Positions 1 through 7,216 of a DNA stretch of 8,174 nt are shown here, piece by piece; positions within the stretch are counted from its first letter, which is position 1, and the number at the start of each line of letters is the position of its first letter. The translations under genes were made by a program, and so were the position numbers. This DNA is from Armatimonadota bacterium (GTDB lineage Bacteria > Armatimonadota > Fimbriimonadia > Fimbriimonadales > ATM1), in the NCBI GenBank assembly GCA_003695835.1, contig RFHN01000297.1, forward strand, positions 1 to 8,174, written 5' to 3'. The notes under the pieces were generated by a model that was not told the origin of the DNA, did no database searches, and saw only the letters and a program-made list of their open reading frames with translations.

Positions 1-657
1 GAGGATCTGGAAGCCTACATCGAAAGTGCATTCCTGGATACAGAAATCTCAGAAGACCGGGACGAGGTAGAGCCGACCGAGGCCGCGAAGCCTGCTCAAG
101 CCGCGGTGGCGGGAACCAACGGGAACGCGTTGCAAGACCACCGGCTGCGGGCCAATACGATCGCCGAAGCAGTACGAGAAGCGCAAAGACAAGAATCCGA
201 AAAGCAGGAACCGAAGCCGAAGCCTGCCGCAAAGAAGGCGCCGACTCGACGCCGGGCTGCTCCGAAAGACTTGAAGCATCCCGAGCTCAGCGCTCCGCGG
301 CCGCGCAAGAGGCGCAAACCCAGCGCCAAACCGGTCATCTCCGCCGAAATGGAGGAACTGATCAAGCAGGCGCCCAAGAACCTCCGGGTCCTCGCCGCGC
401 TGTACGACGACGAGGTCACCGAGAAGTACTACACGAAGAAGTTCAAGGAACCTCGAGAAGAGTTCATCCGACGCCTCATTGACCCGGTGTTGAACCTGGA
501 AGAAACGGCGCGACTTCTCGGCGTCTGCCCCGCAACCGTGCGCCGCTACACAAACCGGGGATGGCTCGAGCACCATCGGACACCGGGCAACCAGCGACGA
601 TTCCGCCTTTCCGACATCGTCCGTTTCGTAGAGCAATATGGCAGACACCCCGAGTGA
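1..657 (+). CDS. Protein with C-terminal BldC/MerR-like helix-turn-helix domain, 5' partial
   Basis: The frame is open from the first base, so the N-terminus lies outside the window; 218 codons are visible. A GTG at 106 could start translation, but the acidic sequence before it (EDLEAYIESAF...) reads like coding sequence, so I treat the gene as partial. Visible layout: an acidic start, a Lys/Arg/Pro/Ala-rich probably disordered linker at codons 65-115, a short helical segment (MEELIKQAPKNLRVLAALYDD) at about 117-137, then an HTH domain at about 165-218. The HTH has the excisionase/BldC/MerR pattern: LEETARLLGVCPATVRRYT (helix-turn-helix), a GW turn, then TPGNQRRFRLSDI, equivalent to the GGHRRY wing of such proteins. 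It probably binds DNA in the cytoplasm; target and effector are unknown. Its end overlaps the glycosyltransferase start by 20 nt, suggesting a shared transcript. It could be a transcription factor or a nucleoid-associated protein. Confidence 0.8.
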   Translation, partial: EDLEAYIESAFLDTEISEDRDEVEPTEAAKPAQAAVAGTNGNALQDHRLRANTIAEAVREAQRQESEKQEPKPKPAAKKAPTRRRAAPKDLKHPELSAPRPRKRRKPSAKPVISAEMEELIKQAPKNLRVLAALYDDEVTEKYYTKKFKEPREEFIRRLIDPVLNLEETARLLGVCPATVRRYTNRGWLEHHRTPGNQRRFRLSDIVRFVEQYGRHPE

Positions 658-1846
658 CCGCCCTCTGCGTATCGCAATCTTTTCGGATAGCTACGTTCCG
701 ATTGTAAACGGCGTCTCGATCAGCATCGAATCTCTGGTAGACGAGCTCCGCGAACGCGGTCACTCCGTTCACATCTTCACGACCAGTTTCCGTGGCCACA
801 AAGACAAGGATCCCAACATCCACCGGTTTCTTTCGATCCGGTTGCCCTGGGCGCCGGGATACCCGCTTGCTATTCCACCTTTTTACCCGTGGATTCGATC
901 CTTCCGCAGCCAACGGTTCGACATCGTTCATACGCACACTCCGTTCACCGTGGGATTCGTCGGGCTGCGCTGGGCGGAATCCCATGAGATCCCGATCGTC
1001 AGTACGTACCACACGCTCTACCAACGCTACGTTCACTACGTCCCGTTCGTACCGCGCGCTTACCTACTCTATCGCATCGCAAAACATACGAATTACTACT
1101 ACAATCGCTGTCGGCACGTCATCGCGCCAAGCGAAGCGGCGATGCGCTCTCTCCAACGACACGGCGTCCGATCCCCGATCTCCGTCATCCCCACGGGCAC
1201 GCCGAAACCGAGATCGTTGACGCGAGATCAGGCGCGAGACCAACTGGGAATTCGAGACCACGAGAAGATCTTGCTCTACGTCGGCAGAATCGCTCCCGAG
1301 AAGAACATCGGACTGTTGCTGGAGGCAGTCGCGCTGATCCAGAAAGAGCGACAAGACGTCCGCCTCTGGCTGGTGGGCGACGGCCCGGCCCGAAAACCGC
1401 TCCAAGAGTATGCGCGAAAGATCGGAGTGGGAGACCGAGTGCGATTCGTCGGCGCGGTGCCGCGGAAGGAAGTGGATCTCTATTACATTGCTGCGGATCT
1501 CTTTGTGTTCAGCAGCATGACGGAGACTCAGGGTCTGGTGATTGGAGAGGCGATGTCCTACGGTCTTCCTGCCGTGGCCGTGGACGGAGGGGGAGCCGGA
1601 GAGAACATCGAACCCGACGTCAACGGATACCTGGTGGGCAATAGCCCGAAACAATTCAGCGAGACGGTACTCGACGTCATCGGCAATCCGGCGCTCTTGG
1701 GTCGCCTATCCGAGGGGGCCCGGCGGTCCGTCAAGCGCTGGACGGTCGAAGACTACTGCGAGGCGGTGCTCGACGTTTACCGCGAAGTCTTGGGAAACGG
1801 GGTAACCCATGCACAAAGTCAGCCATCCCATTCGCGAGCGGATTGA
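638..1846 (+). CDS. GT4 family glycosyltransferase, diacylglycerol glucosyltransferase-like
   Basis: The 402-aa GT-B fold enzyme probably transfers a sugar from a nucleotide-sugar donor to a membrane lipid or other envelope acceptor. The N-terminal acceptor half has IFSDSYVPIVNGVSISIESL (residues 14-33), a HTHTPFTVG motif (98-106) and STYHTLY (122-128), typical of the UDP-Glc:diacylglycerol/PimB-like branch of GT4. The C-terminal donor half has YVGRIAPEKN (214-223, with phosphate-binding R217 and K222), LVGDGP (245-250) and the retaining-enzyme EX7E pair E296/E304 inside TETQGLVIGEA. No signal peptide or transmembrane helix is seen, so it is likely a cytoplasmic or membrane-peripheral enzyme. 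The ATG at 638 lies inside the upstream HTH gene and has no clear Shine-Dalgarno, which suggests translational coupling. The last 12 codons overlap the dGTPase gene. The exact acceptor and sugar cannot be read from sequence; a mannosyltransferase or exopolysaccharide role is possible. Confidence 0.9.
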   Translation: MADTPSDRPLRIAIFSDSYVPIVNGVSISIESLVDELRERGHSVHIFTTSFRGHKDKDPNIHRFLSIRLPWAPGYPLAIPPFYPWIRSFRSQRFDIVHTHTPFTVGFVGLRWAESHEIPIVSTYHTLYQRYVHYVPFVPRAYLLYRIAKHTNYYYNRCRHVIAPSEAAMRSLQRHGVRSPISVIPTGTPKPRSLTRDQARDQLGIRDHEKILLYVGRIAPEKNIGLLLEAVALIQKERQDVRLWLVGDGPARKPLQEYARKIGVGDRVRFVGAVPRKEVDLYYIAADLFVFSSMTETQGLVIGEAMSYGLPAVAVDGGGAGENIEPDVNGYLVGNSPKQFSETVLDVIGNPALLGRLSEGARRSVKRWTVEDYCEAVLDVYREVLGNGVTHAQSQPSHSRAD

Positions 1847-2870
1847 AGCGGCCGAGCGAGAATGGCTCGCGCCCTACGCCGCGAAGGCGGCGGAGAGTCG
1901 CGGCCGCATCCGAGAGGAACCGCAAGACCCGGTCCGCACCGTGTTTCAACGAGACCGCGACCGAATCCTCCACAGCAAGTCGTTTCGCAGGCTGAAACAC
2001 AAGACCCAAGTCTTCATCTCCCCACAAGGCGACCACTATCGCACGAGGCTCACCCACACTCTCGAGGTCGCGCAGATTGCGCGAACCGTCTCCCGCGCCC
2101 TCAGACTCAACGAGGACCTCACAGAAGCGATTGCGCTCGGACACGATGTCGGCCACACGCCCTTCGGACACGCCGGAGAATCCGCGCTCGATGAAGCGAT
2201 GCAAGAGATCCAACCCGGTGCCCGCTTCCGCCACTACGAACAGAGCGTCCGCGTCTTGACCGTTCTCGAAAACGATGGCAAAGGGCTCAACCTGACGCGC
2301 GAAACCCTTGCAGGGATCAGCGGGCACAGCAAGGGCGACCGGGACCTCGACGAACAGATCGAAGCGACCTCGCCGGGATCGCTCGAAGCCGCAGTCGTTC
2401 GCTTCTCGGATCGAATCGCCTACCTGAACCACGATCTCGATGACGGCCTGCGAGCGGGTTGGCTGCGGTGGGATGAACTCCCGAAAGAGATCCGCACTCT
2501 CGGAGGGCGGCACGGCGAGAGAATCGGCGCGATGGTCTCCGACCTAATCGAGTCAAGCGAAGGCAAGCCGGTGATTCAGCTGTCGGACTCCATGCGCCAA
2601 GCCCTCGATCTCATGAAGGACTACCTCTTCGAGCATCTGTACTACGATTATGCGCGAAAGTTGCCGGACGTCGCAAAGGCCCAACACGTGGTCCGGAGCC
2701 TCTTCCAGCACTATATCCAGAATCCGGATACCCTGCCCTCTCCCTACCGGGGTCTGGAAGGCACAGTAGACTATATCTCAGGAATGACCGATCGCTACGC
2801 GATACGCAGGTACCAGTCCCTCTTCGTTCCTTCCGACTGGGCTGGAGGGGCGTCGGATGAGACCGGCTAA
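1809..2870 (+). CDS. dgt: dGTPase-like deoxynucleoside triphosphate triphosphohydrolase (HD domain)
   Basis: Family members cleave dNTPs to a deoxynucleoside plus triphosphate and so adjust the dNTP pool. The 353-aa protein opens with the family signature: WLAPYAAKAAESRGR (19-33), then DPVRTVFQRDRDRILHSKSF (40-59) and RRLKHKTQVF (60-69). The metal-binding HD-domain residues are all present: H83 in TRLTHTLEV, H112-D113 in LGHDVGHTPFGH, and D201 in RFSDRIAYLNHD. The RHYEQSVR segment (141-148) is also typical. It is shorter than the E. coli enzyme (about 500 aa) and fits the shorter bacterial dGTPase-like class, which often has broader or allosterically controlled dNTP specificity. The ATG at 1809 matches the usual N-terminus and follows GGGG at 1799-1802 by 6 nt. 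It overlaps the glycosyltransferase end by 38 nt, so coupled translation is likely. Its stop overlaps the stop of the converging mgtE. Confidence 0.93.
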   Translation: MHKVSHPIRERIEAAEREWLAPYAAKAAESRGRIREEPQDPVRTVFQRDRDRILHSKSFRRLKHKTQVFISPQGDHYRTRLTHTLEVAQIARTVSRALRLNEDLTEAIALGHDVGHTPFGHAGESALDEAMQEIQPGARFRHYEQSVRVLTVLENDGKGLNLTRETLAGISGHSKGDRDLDEQIEATSPGSLEAAVVRFSDRIAYLNHDLDDGLRAGWLRWDELPKEIRTLGGRHGERIGAMVSDLIESSEGKPVIQLSDSMRQALDLMKDYLFEHLYYDYARKLPDVAKAQHVVRSLFQHYIQNPDTLPSPYRGLEGTVDYISGMTDRYAIRRYQSLFVPSDWAGGASDETG

Positions 2871-4285
2871 AGCAGTTTGCCGCTCAGCAGGAACGCCGCG
2901 ACTTCGAAGTAAATAACGATTCCCGTGACGTCCACGAGCGTGGCGACGAATGGCGCGGATGAGGTCGCCGGGTCAAGCCCGACCCGCTTGAGCAGAAGCG
3001 GCAACATGGAGCCGGTGAACGTGCCCCACAGAACGACACCCATCAAGGACAGGAAGATAACGCCGGCAAACCACGGCCAATAGTCTCCGTACGCATCGGT
3101 GAACGCACCGCCGAGAGCGATTCGAATCGCACCGATTCCTCCCAGGATTACGCCCAGCATTAATCCTGCGAGAAGTTCACGTTTCATGACCCGCCACCAG
3201 TCCGATAGTGCTACGTCCTTGACCGCGAGCGCGCGGATGATCAACGTTGAGGCTTGCGACCCGCTGTTTCCGCCGGAACTGATAATCAACGGAACGAACA
3301 GAGACAGGATCACTGCACGTTGGATCTCCTCCTCAAAGCGCCCCATGGCAGAAGTCGTCAGCATCTCCGAGAAGAACAGAATGACCAACCACGGCGCGCG
3401 CTTCCGAACGAGCGTCCAAAACGGCACCGCCAGGTACGGCTCCTCCAAGGCTTCCACGCCGCCCGCCTTCTGGAAGTCTTCCGTCGCTTCCTCTTCGGCC
3501 ACGTCCAAGACGTCGTCGAGCGTCACGATGCCCAGAAGAACCCCCTCCTTGTCCACTACGGGCAAAGCCACGCGTACGTGTTTTTGGAAGACCTCCACAG
3601 CCTCCTCTTGATCCATGTCCACGGGCAAAGCAACCACCGGCCGCTCGCCCATGAGCGTCTCCACGACGGTGTCCGGCTCGGCGATGACCAGCTCAGCGAG
3701 CAGCAGATCGCCAATCAGCTTTCCGCGCCGATCCACCACGTACAAGACGTTGGCAGTCTCCGCCTTCACGTAGTACTCCCGAACCTGACGCAACGCCCGC
3801 TCGACCGTCCACTCGGGGCGCACCATGATGTATTCCGGCGTCATCAAGCGCCCGACCGAGTTTTCGGGATAACCGAGCAACTGCAGCGCGATCCGACGCT
3901 CCTCTGGCGACAGAAGATTGATTAGACGCTGGGTGACCGTGCCCGGCAAGTCCTCAAGGACGCGCGTGCGATCGTCCGGAGCCATGCTGTTGAAGAGCTC
4001 TGCCAGCCTTTCGTCGGTGAGCTGTTGTAACAGCCGATCCCGGTGGTCCGGCTCGAGCTCCGAAAAGACGTCGCTGGCCTTTTCCTGCGGCAGCAGACGA
4101 AGGATGAAGATCGCCTTGTCGTTCTCCAGTTCGTCGGCGAGCTCGGCGATCTCGCCCGCGCTCATGCCCTGAAGCTCCTCCTTCAGCGCGCGGAGGTTCT
4201 TTTTTTGGATCAGCTCCGCGAGGTCGTGCTGTTGCAATACCTCGACGGTCGCCCACTTTCTCTCGGCGGCTTCGGGCTGGGTCAT
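2867..4285 (-). CDS. mgtE: MgtE-type magnesium transporter/channel
   Basis: MgtE is an inner-membrane Mg2+ channel gated by its own cytosolic Mg2+-sensing domains. From the ATG at 4285 the product has 472 aa, close to the Thermus protein (450 aa). The order is complete: a helical N domain (about 20-140, repeating LLPQEKASDVFSELEPD-like units), two CBS domains (about 147-205 and 210-268, including LMTPEYIMVRP and LGIVTLDDVLDV), an amphipathic plug-like linker (about 270-290) and a C-terminal membrane domain with about five helices. The membrane domain carries the conserved SSGGNSGSQASTLIIRAL (336-353) and LDPATSSAPFVATLVDVTGI (437-456). D452 probably matches the pore Asp of the family. A TTG 18 codons upstream (4339) keeps the frame open but would overlap the upstream gene and add a non-family N-terminus, so I prefer the ATG. 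No Mg2+ riboswitch can fit in the 46-nt gap before it. Confidence 0.95.
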   Translation of the reverse strand: MTQPEAAERKWATVEVLQQHDLAELIQKKNLRALKEELQGMSAGEIAELADELENDKAIFILRLLPQEKASDVFSELEPDHRDRLLQQLTDERLAELFNSMAPDDRTRVLEDLPGTVTQRLINLLSPEERRIALQLLGYPENSVGRLMTPEYIMVRPEWTVERALRQVREYYVKAETANVLYVVDRRGKLIGDLLLAELVIAEPDTVVETLMGERPVVALPVDMDQEEAVEVFQKHVRVALPVVDKEGVLLGIVTLDDVLDVAEEEATEDFQKAGGVEALEEPYLAVPFWTLVRKRAPWLVILFFSEMLTTSAMGRFEEEIQRAVILSLFVPLIISSGGNSGSQASTLIIRALAVKDVALSDWWRVMKRELLAGLMLGVILGGIGAIRIALGGAFTDAYGDYWPWFAGVIFLSLMGVVLWGTFTGSMLPLLLKRVGLDPATSSAPFVATLVDVTGIVIYFEVAAFLLSGKLL

Positions 4286-4296
4286 ATGCGCGCCAT

Positions 4297-4302
4297 AGTA
4301 TA
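4297..4302 (-). promoter_or_regulatory. Candidate -10 element (TATACT) just upstream of mgtE
   Basis: Reading the minus strand, TATACT (5 of 6 matches to TATAAT) lies 11 nt before the mgtE ATG at 4285. A start site about 7 nt downstream would leave a leader of only about 4-5 nt, so the transcript would be nearly leaderless; consistent with that, no Shine-Dalgarno is visible. No good -35 hexamer is found at 16-18 nt spacing. It could be chance in a short AT-rich spot. Confidence 0.3.
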
Positions 4303-4331
4303 ACCGTCCGCGAGGTTGGCGGCCTGCGGAT

Positions 4332-5687
4332 CTATCCAAACGAAGGCGCGAACCGGGGCACCATGACTCGGACGAGGTAAGCGCCCCACCAAGCGAGCGC
4401 GATCAGCTCCAGAACGCCGGTCACACCCATCGGAAGGAAGGCAGCCGCTGTGTAGTCGGTGGCGATTTCGAAGAACACGCGCGCCGCATTCCCGACATTG
4501 AGCAACACAAACGTAACCCACAACGCCGATTCGCGCTCCGGCGGCAAGTCGTTCATTCGGGCGACGACGTGCATGCCCACCCCGACGATCATCTGACTGA
4601 TGAAACCGACGGTAACCGCGTGCCGAATCGCACCCGTGAGCGCATGAGAGAACGGCTCGCCGATCGCCCGAAGGTGGAAAGGCTCCAGCACCAGCAGCGC
4701 CCCCGCGACGCAGAGCCAGGCAAACGCCCCTCGGATGAACTTCTGCGATGGGAAGCTGGGATGCACCGACTCGAACATTCGCGTCGCAAGAACGAGAAGC
4801 GCCGCCCCAGCAAACAGAGCCACACCCGACGCTTGATACAACGTCCGCCACATGCCCTCGAAACCGTCTTGAAACTGGTTGACCCAACCGATCATCCGAA
4901 CCAGCAACCCCGCCTGCCACAGCCCGTACCCCCAAAGACCCAACGTCCGGGACGGTTCCTTGGCGCCAAAACATTCATGCATCTTCGCGAGCGCAACCCC
5001 GAAGATCATCATCGTCACGAAGCCAAGGAACTGAGCCTCGCGGTACGGCGGAAAGTACTGAGCGACGAAGAGAGTGCCAGCCGTCCCGCTTTGATGAGAC
5101 CAAGCGAAGTAGATCGGTTCGACCCAAGCAACGAGCACAAACCACAAGAGCGAAGTAAACACGAGCAGGGTCTGCCACGTAAGTCCCTTGCCGGTGCGGT
5201 GGCGCGTAACGACGATGTTTGTGATGAAGAGAGTCACGCCGATCGCCTGGCACACGGCCGAAAGAATGCCCACAGGCATCCAGACCTCCGGGTTCTCGGC
5301 AATGAGCGCCTCTGCAAAGAAACGTAACACGATCCCGATCGCCACCAGCGCGAGCGACGTGTACGCCAAACGATAAAAGAGAGTGAGCCACCGGACGGAC
5401 GGCTTGTGTTGCTGCAAGGCAAACCCCATCACGAAGAACCCCACCCAGCCGAAGAGCTGCGAGTTCGCGTGAGCCAGGATGTACGGCAACCAACCCTCGG
5501 ACGTGTAGGACCGATTCGCCGCAATTCCAAGCAGCGCAACCGCACCCAACAAGCATCCCGCCGTCAGGACTGCAGCCAAACCCGACAGGAAGAAGGGCCG
5601 GTAGATGAATGTCAGGGCCGGCTCGTCGAGGCTGCGGCCGTTCTGAGTGACGTCTGGGGCGCGATCTGCCGTTCGAACGCTTTGCAC
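4332..5687 (-). CDS. NnrS-like multi-pass membrane protein (haem-copper type)
   Basis: The 451-aa protein is almost wholly membrane-embedded, with about 12 predicted hydrophobic helices. It resembles the NnrS family, known in denitrifiers as haem- and copper-containing inner-membrane proteins that help cells withstand nitric oxide. Family-like marks: FIYRPFFLSGLAAVL (27-41) at the first helix, ILAHANSQLFGWVGFFVMGF (70-89) and IRHAVTVGFISQMIVGVGMH (354-373). H73, H356 and H373 are candidate haem or metal ligands. The start is GTG at 5687; an in-frame TAG two codons upstream excludes any longer start, and AAAAGG at 5700-5705 lies 12 nt before it, slightly far for a Shine-Dalgarno. The stop lies 46 nt before the mgtE ATG. 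No nitrite, NO or N2O reductase gene is in the window, so a role in NO defence is inference. A quinol/cytochrome oxidase-like protein of unknown role is the alternative. Confidence 0.7.
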   Translation of the reverse strand: MQSVRTADRAPDVTQNGRSLDEPALTFIYRPFFLSGLAAVLTAGCLLGAVALLGIAANRSYTSEGWLPYILAHANSQLFGWVGFFVMGFALQQHKPSVRWLTLFYRLAYTSLALVAIGIVLRFFAEALIAENPEVWMPVGILSAVCQAIGVTLFITNIVVTRHRTGKGLTWQTLLVFTSLLWFVLVAWVEPIYFAWSHQSGTAGTLFVAQYFPPYREAQFLGFVTMMIFGVALAKMHECFGAKEPSRTLGLWGYGLWQAGLLVRMIGWVNQFQDGFEGMWRTLYQASGVALFAGAALLVLATRMFESVHPSFPSQKFIRGAFAWLCVAGALLVLEPFHLRAIGEPFSHALTGAIRHAVTVGFISQMIVGVGMHVVARMNDLPPERESALWVTFVLLNVGNAARVFFEIATDYTAAAFLPMGVTGVLELIALAWWGAYLVRVMVPRFAPSFG

Positions 5688-5746
5688 GCCCTATCTTTAC
5701 CTTTTCGTACAGTTGCCGACTATGACGGAGATCATACGGCGGGCGA
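5688..5746. promoter_or_regulatory. Short spacer between MATE gene and nnrS-like gene with candidate -10
   Basis: This 59-nt gap is the longest in the window. On the minus strand it holds TATGAT at 5731-5736 (5 of 6 to the -10 consensus), which would start transcription about 36 nt before the GTG at 5687. No convincing -35 is seen at the right distance, although a weak activator-dependent promoter is possible. TATGA (5721-5725) and TCATA (5732-5736) form a 5-bp inverted repeat over a 6-nt spacer, too short to call an operator or terminator. No terminator hairpin with a T-run separates the two genes. Confidence 0.25.
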
Positions 5747-7204
5747 TCAGACCTCTTTTTCCTTCCACCTGCCCGAGCGGAACAACCAGATCATCGCGGC
5801 TCCGTGTACCGCTTGTGTCAACGACATGACCCACCAGGCCCCATCCGCATTCAAGCGCAGCGCGACGGCGAAGATCCAGACAGCCGGCACCCGCAGGAAC
5901 CAGGACGTGATCAGCGCCACCCACATCGGGCGAACCGTGTCCCCGGCACCCTGGTGCGCGCCCGTCAATACGAGAGCGATGGCAAACATCGGCTCGGTCA
6001 GGGCAATGATGCGGAGGAACGAGGTGGCCGTCGCCATTTGGGTCGGATCCTCGACGAACCAGCGCGCCATTTGCGGCGCGTACACGAGGAAAAGTATCGA
6101 AACGACGACAGCGAAGGCAGTGGCTTGGAGCGTCGCGCAAACGGCGAGCCGCTCCGCTCGTTCCGGCTTCCTCGCGCCGAGGCTCTGGCCTACCAGCGCA
6201 GACGCAGCGATCATGTACCCAAACGCGGGCATGAACGCGATCCCTTCCATCGAGAAGCCCACGCGCATGGCGCCGAGAGCCGACTCGCCCTCCAACGTGT
6301 ACTTGAGCGCAGCCGAGAAGGCGAAGAGACTCGTAACCCGAATCAACGAAGAGATGGAAGCCGGGACCGAAATGCGAATCAACCGCCAAGCCCAGACCCG
6401 GTCTATCCACTCGACCTTCCAGACCGGCCCCAACACCGTGCGGCTTGCGACGGGCAGGTAAACCAGGGCGGCGAACCAAGCGCTAATCGAGAACGCCGTA
6501 CCCGCGCCAGCGATCCCCATCCCCGCCCCGGGAATCGTCCACTCGGAGCCGAACGCCGTTACGTTGCGCGTCGGAAACATGAGCAGATAGTTCAAAAGGA
6601 TGTGCAGCAGGATCTGGAACCCCGAGACGACCATCGGCGTGCGCGTGTCCCCAATCGCGCGCAGGCTCGCTGCAACCGTGCTGAACACAAAGACCGCCGG
6701 CATCCCGACGATGATCGGATAGATGTAGCGCAGCATCTCGCGATACGCCGGTCCGCCAGGCTCGACCAGAATCCGCGCCGCGAGCGGAGTCAGCACCACG
6801 GCGATCGCGGCGGCGACAGCGCCCAGGGCAATCGAAAGCGAAACGGCTTGCCGGCTCGCCTTGATCATCTGGTCCTTGTCGTTTGCGCCGAAGAAGCGAC
6901 TCACCAACGCCGTCGCGCCCGTCCCGAGCGCAAAAGCGATGCTGAAGAAGAGGAAGTTGATATTGAGCGCCGCGCCCGACGCCGTGAGCGAGGCAGGCCC
7001 GAGCGAGCCCACGAACTTGCTGTCCAAGAGACTGTTGACGACCTGAAGCGAGTTGAGGGCGATGACAGGCCAAGCCAAGTCCCACACGATCCAGTGGTCA
7101 GACCGTGTGGCCGGCTGCGCCGCCGCCTCATCGGGCGATGCGGCGGCAGCCTCACCCTCGGAGGAGTGCAAGGGGCTCCTTGGGGCCGGGCGGAAAAACC
7201 TCAC
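5747..7204 (-). CDS. MATE family efflux transporter
   Basis: MATE transporters are inner-membrane antiporters that expel cationic drugs, metabolites or dyes using an H+ or Na+ gradient. The 485-aa protein has the expected two-lobed build of about 12 helices. The family's internal duplication is visible as pairs: LRAIGDTRTPM (181-191) with GAHQGAGDTVRPMW (415-428), and ALVSRFFGANDKDQ (99-112) with ALVGQSLGARKPER (336-349). LLDSKFVGSLGPASL (59-73) is the usual first-helix end motif. The first 35 or so residues are an Ala/Glu/Pro-rich tail outside the membrane. The GTG start at 7204 is supported by AAGGGG at 7210-7215, 5 nt upstream; another in-frame GTG at codon 40 lacks such a site. It begins 12 nt after the PIG-L stop, so the two are probably co-transcribed. 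The substrate cannot be told; export of a lipid or precursor (MurJ-like relatives) seems less likely given the MATE motifs. Confidence 0.92.
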   Translation of the reverse strand: MRFFRPAPRSPLHSSEGEAAAASPDEAAAQPATRSDHWIVWDLAWPVIALNSLQVVNSLLDSKFVGSLGPASLTASGAALNINFLFFSIAFALGTGATALVSRFFGANDKDQMIKASRQAVSLSIALGAVAAAIAVVLTPLAARILVEPGGPAYREMLRYIYPIIVGMPAVFVFSTVAASLRAIGDTRTPMVVSGFQILLHILLNYLLMFPTRNVTAFGSEWTIPGAGMGIAGAGTAFSISAWFAALVYLPVASRTVLGPVWKVEWIDRVWAWRLIRISVPASISSLIRVTSLFAFSAALKYTLEGESALGAMRVGFSMEGIAFMPAFGYMIAASALVGQSLGARKPERAERLAVCATLQATAFAVVVSILFLVYAPQMARWFVEDPTQMATATSFLRIIALTEPMFAIALVLTGAHQGAGDTVRPMWVALITSWFLRVPAVWIFAVALRLNADGAWWVMSLTQAVHGAAMIWLFRSGRWKEKEV

Positions 7205-7209
7205 AACCG

Positions 7210-7215
7210 CCCCTT
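7210..7215 (-). promoter_or_regulatory. Ribosome binding site deciding the GTG start of the MATE gene
   Basis: On the minus strand the PIG-L stop TAA runs directly into GAAGGGG, giving a purine-rich site 5 nt before the GTG at 7204. It is the best Shine-Dalgarno of any internal gene here, and it favours the long MATE start with its N-terminal tail. Its contact with the upstream stop codon is compatible with terminating ribosomes re-initiating. Confidence 0.55.
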
Positions 7216-7216
7216 C

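Noticed and set aside
1064..2513. Minus-strand open frames of 196 and 260 codons opposite the glycosyltransferase and dGTPase genes
   Set aside because: Both are antisense shadows in GC-rich coding DNA; the plus-strand products carry complete family motifs.
4286..4339. Upstream TTG start for mgtE adding 18 residues
   Set aside because: The added residues are not family-like, overlap the nnrS-like stop, and the ATG at 4285 gives a standard-length MgtE.
5721..5736. TATGA...TCATA inverted repeat as a regulator site
   Set aside because: Five paired bases with a 6-nt spacer are expected by chance and match no operator I know; only the overlapping TATGAT is kept as a weak -10 candidate.
5406..6461. 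Plus-strand open frame of 351 codons spanning the nnrS-MATE gap
   Set aside because: It covers parts of two well-supported minus-strand genes, has low-quality Arg/Ser/Thr-rich composition and no recognisable domain.
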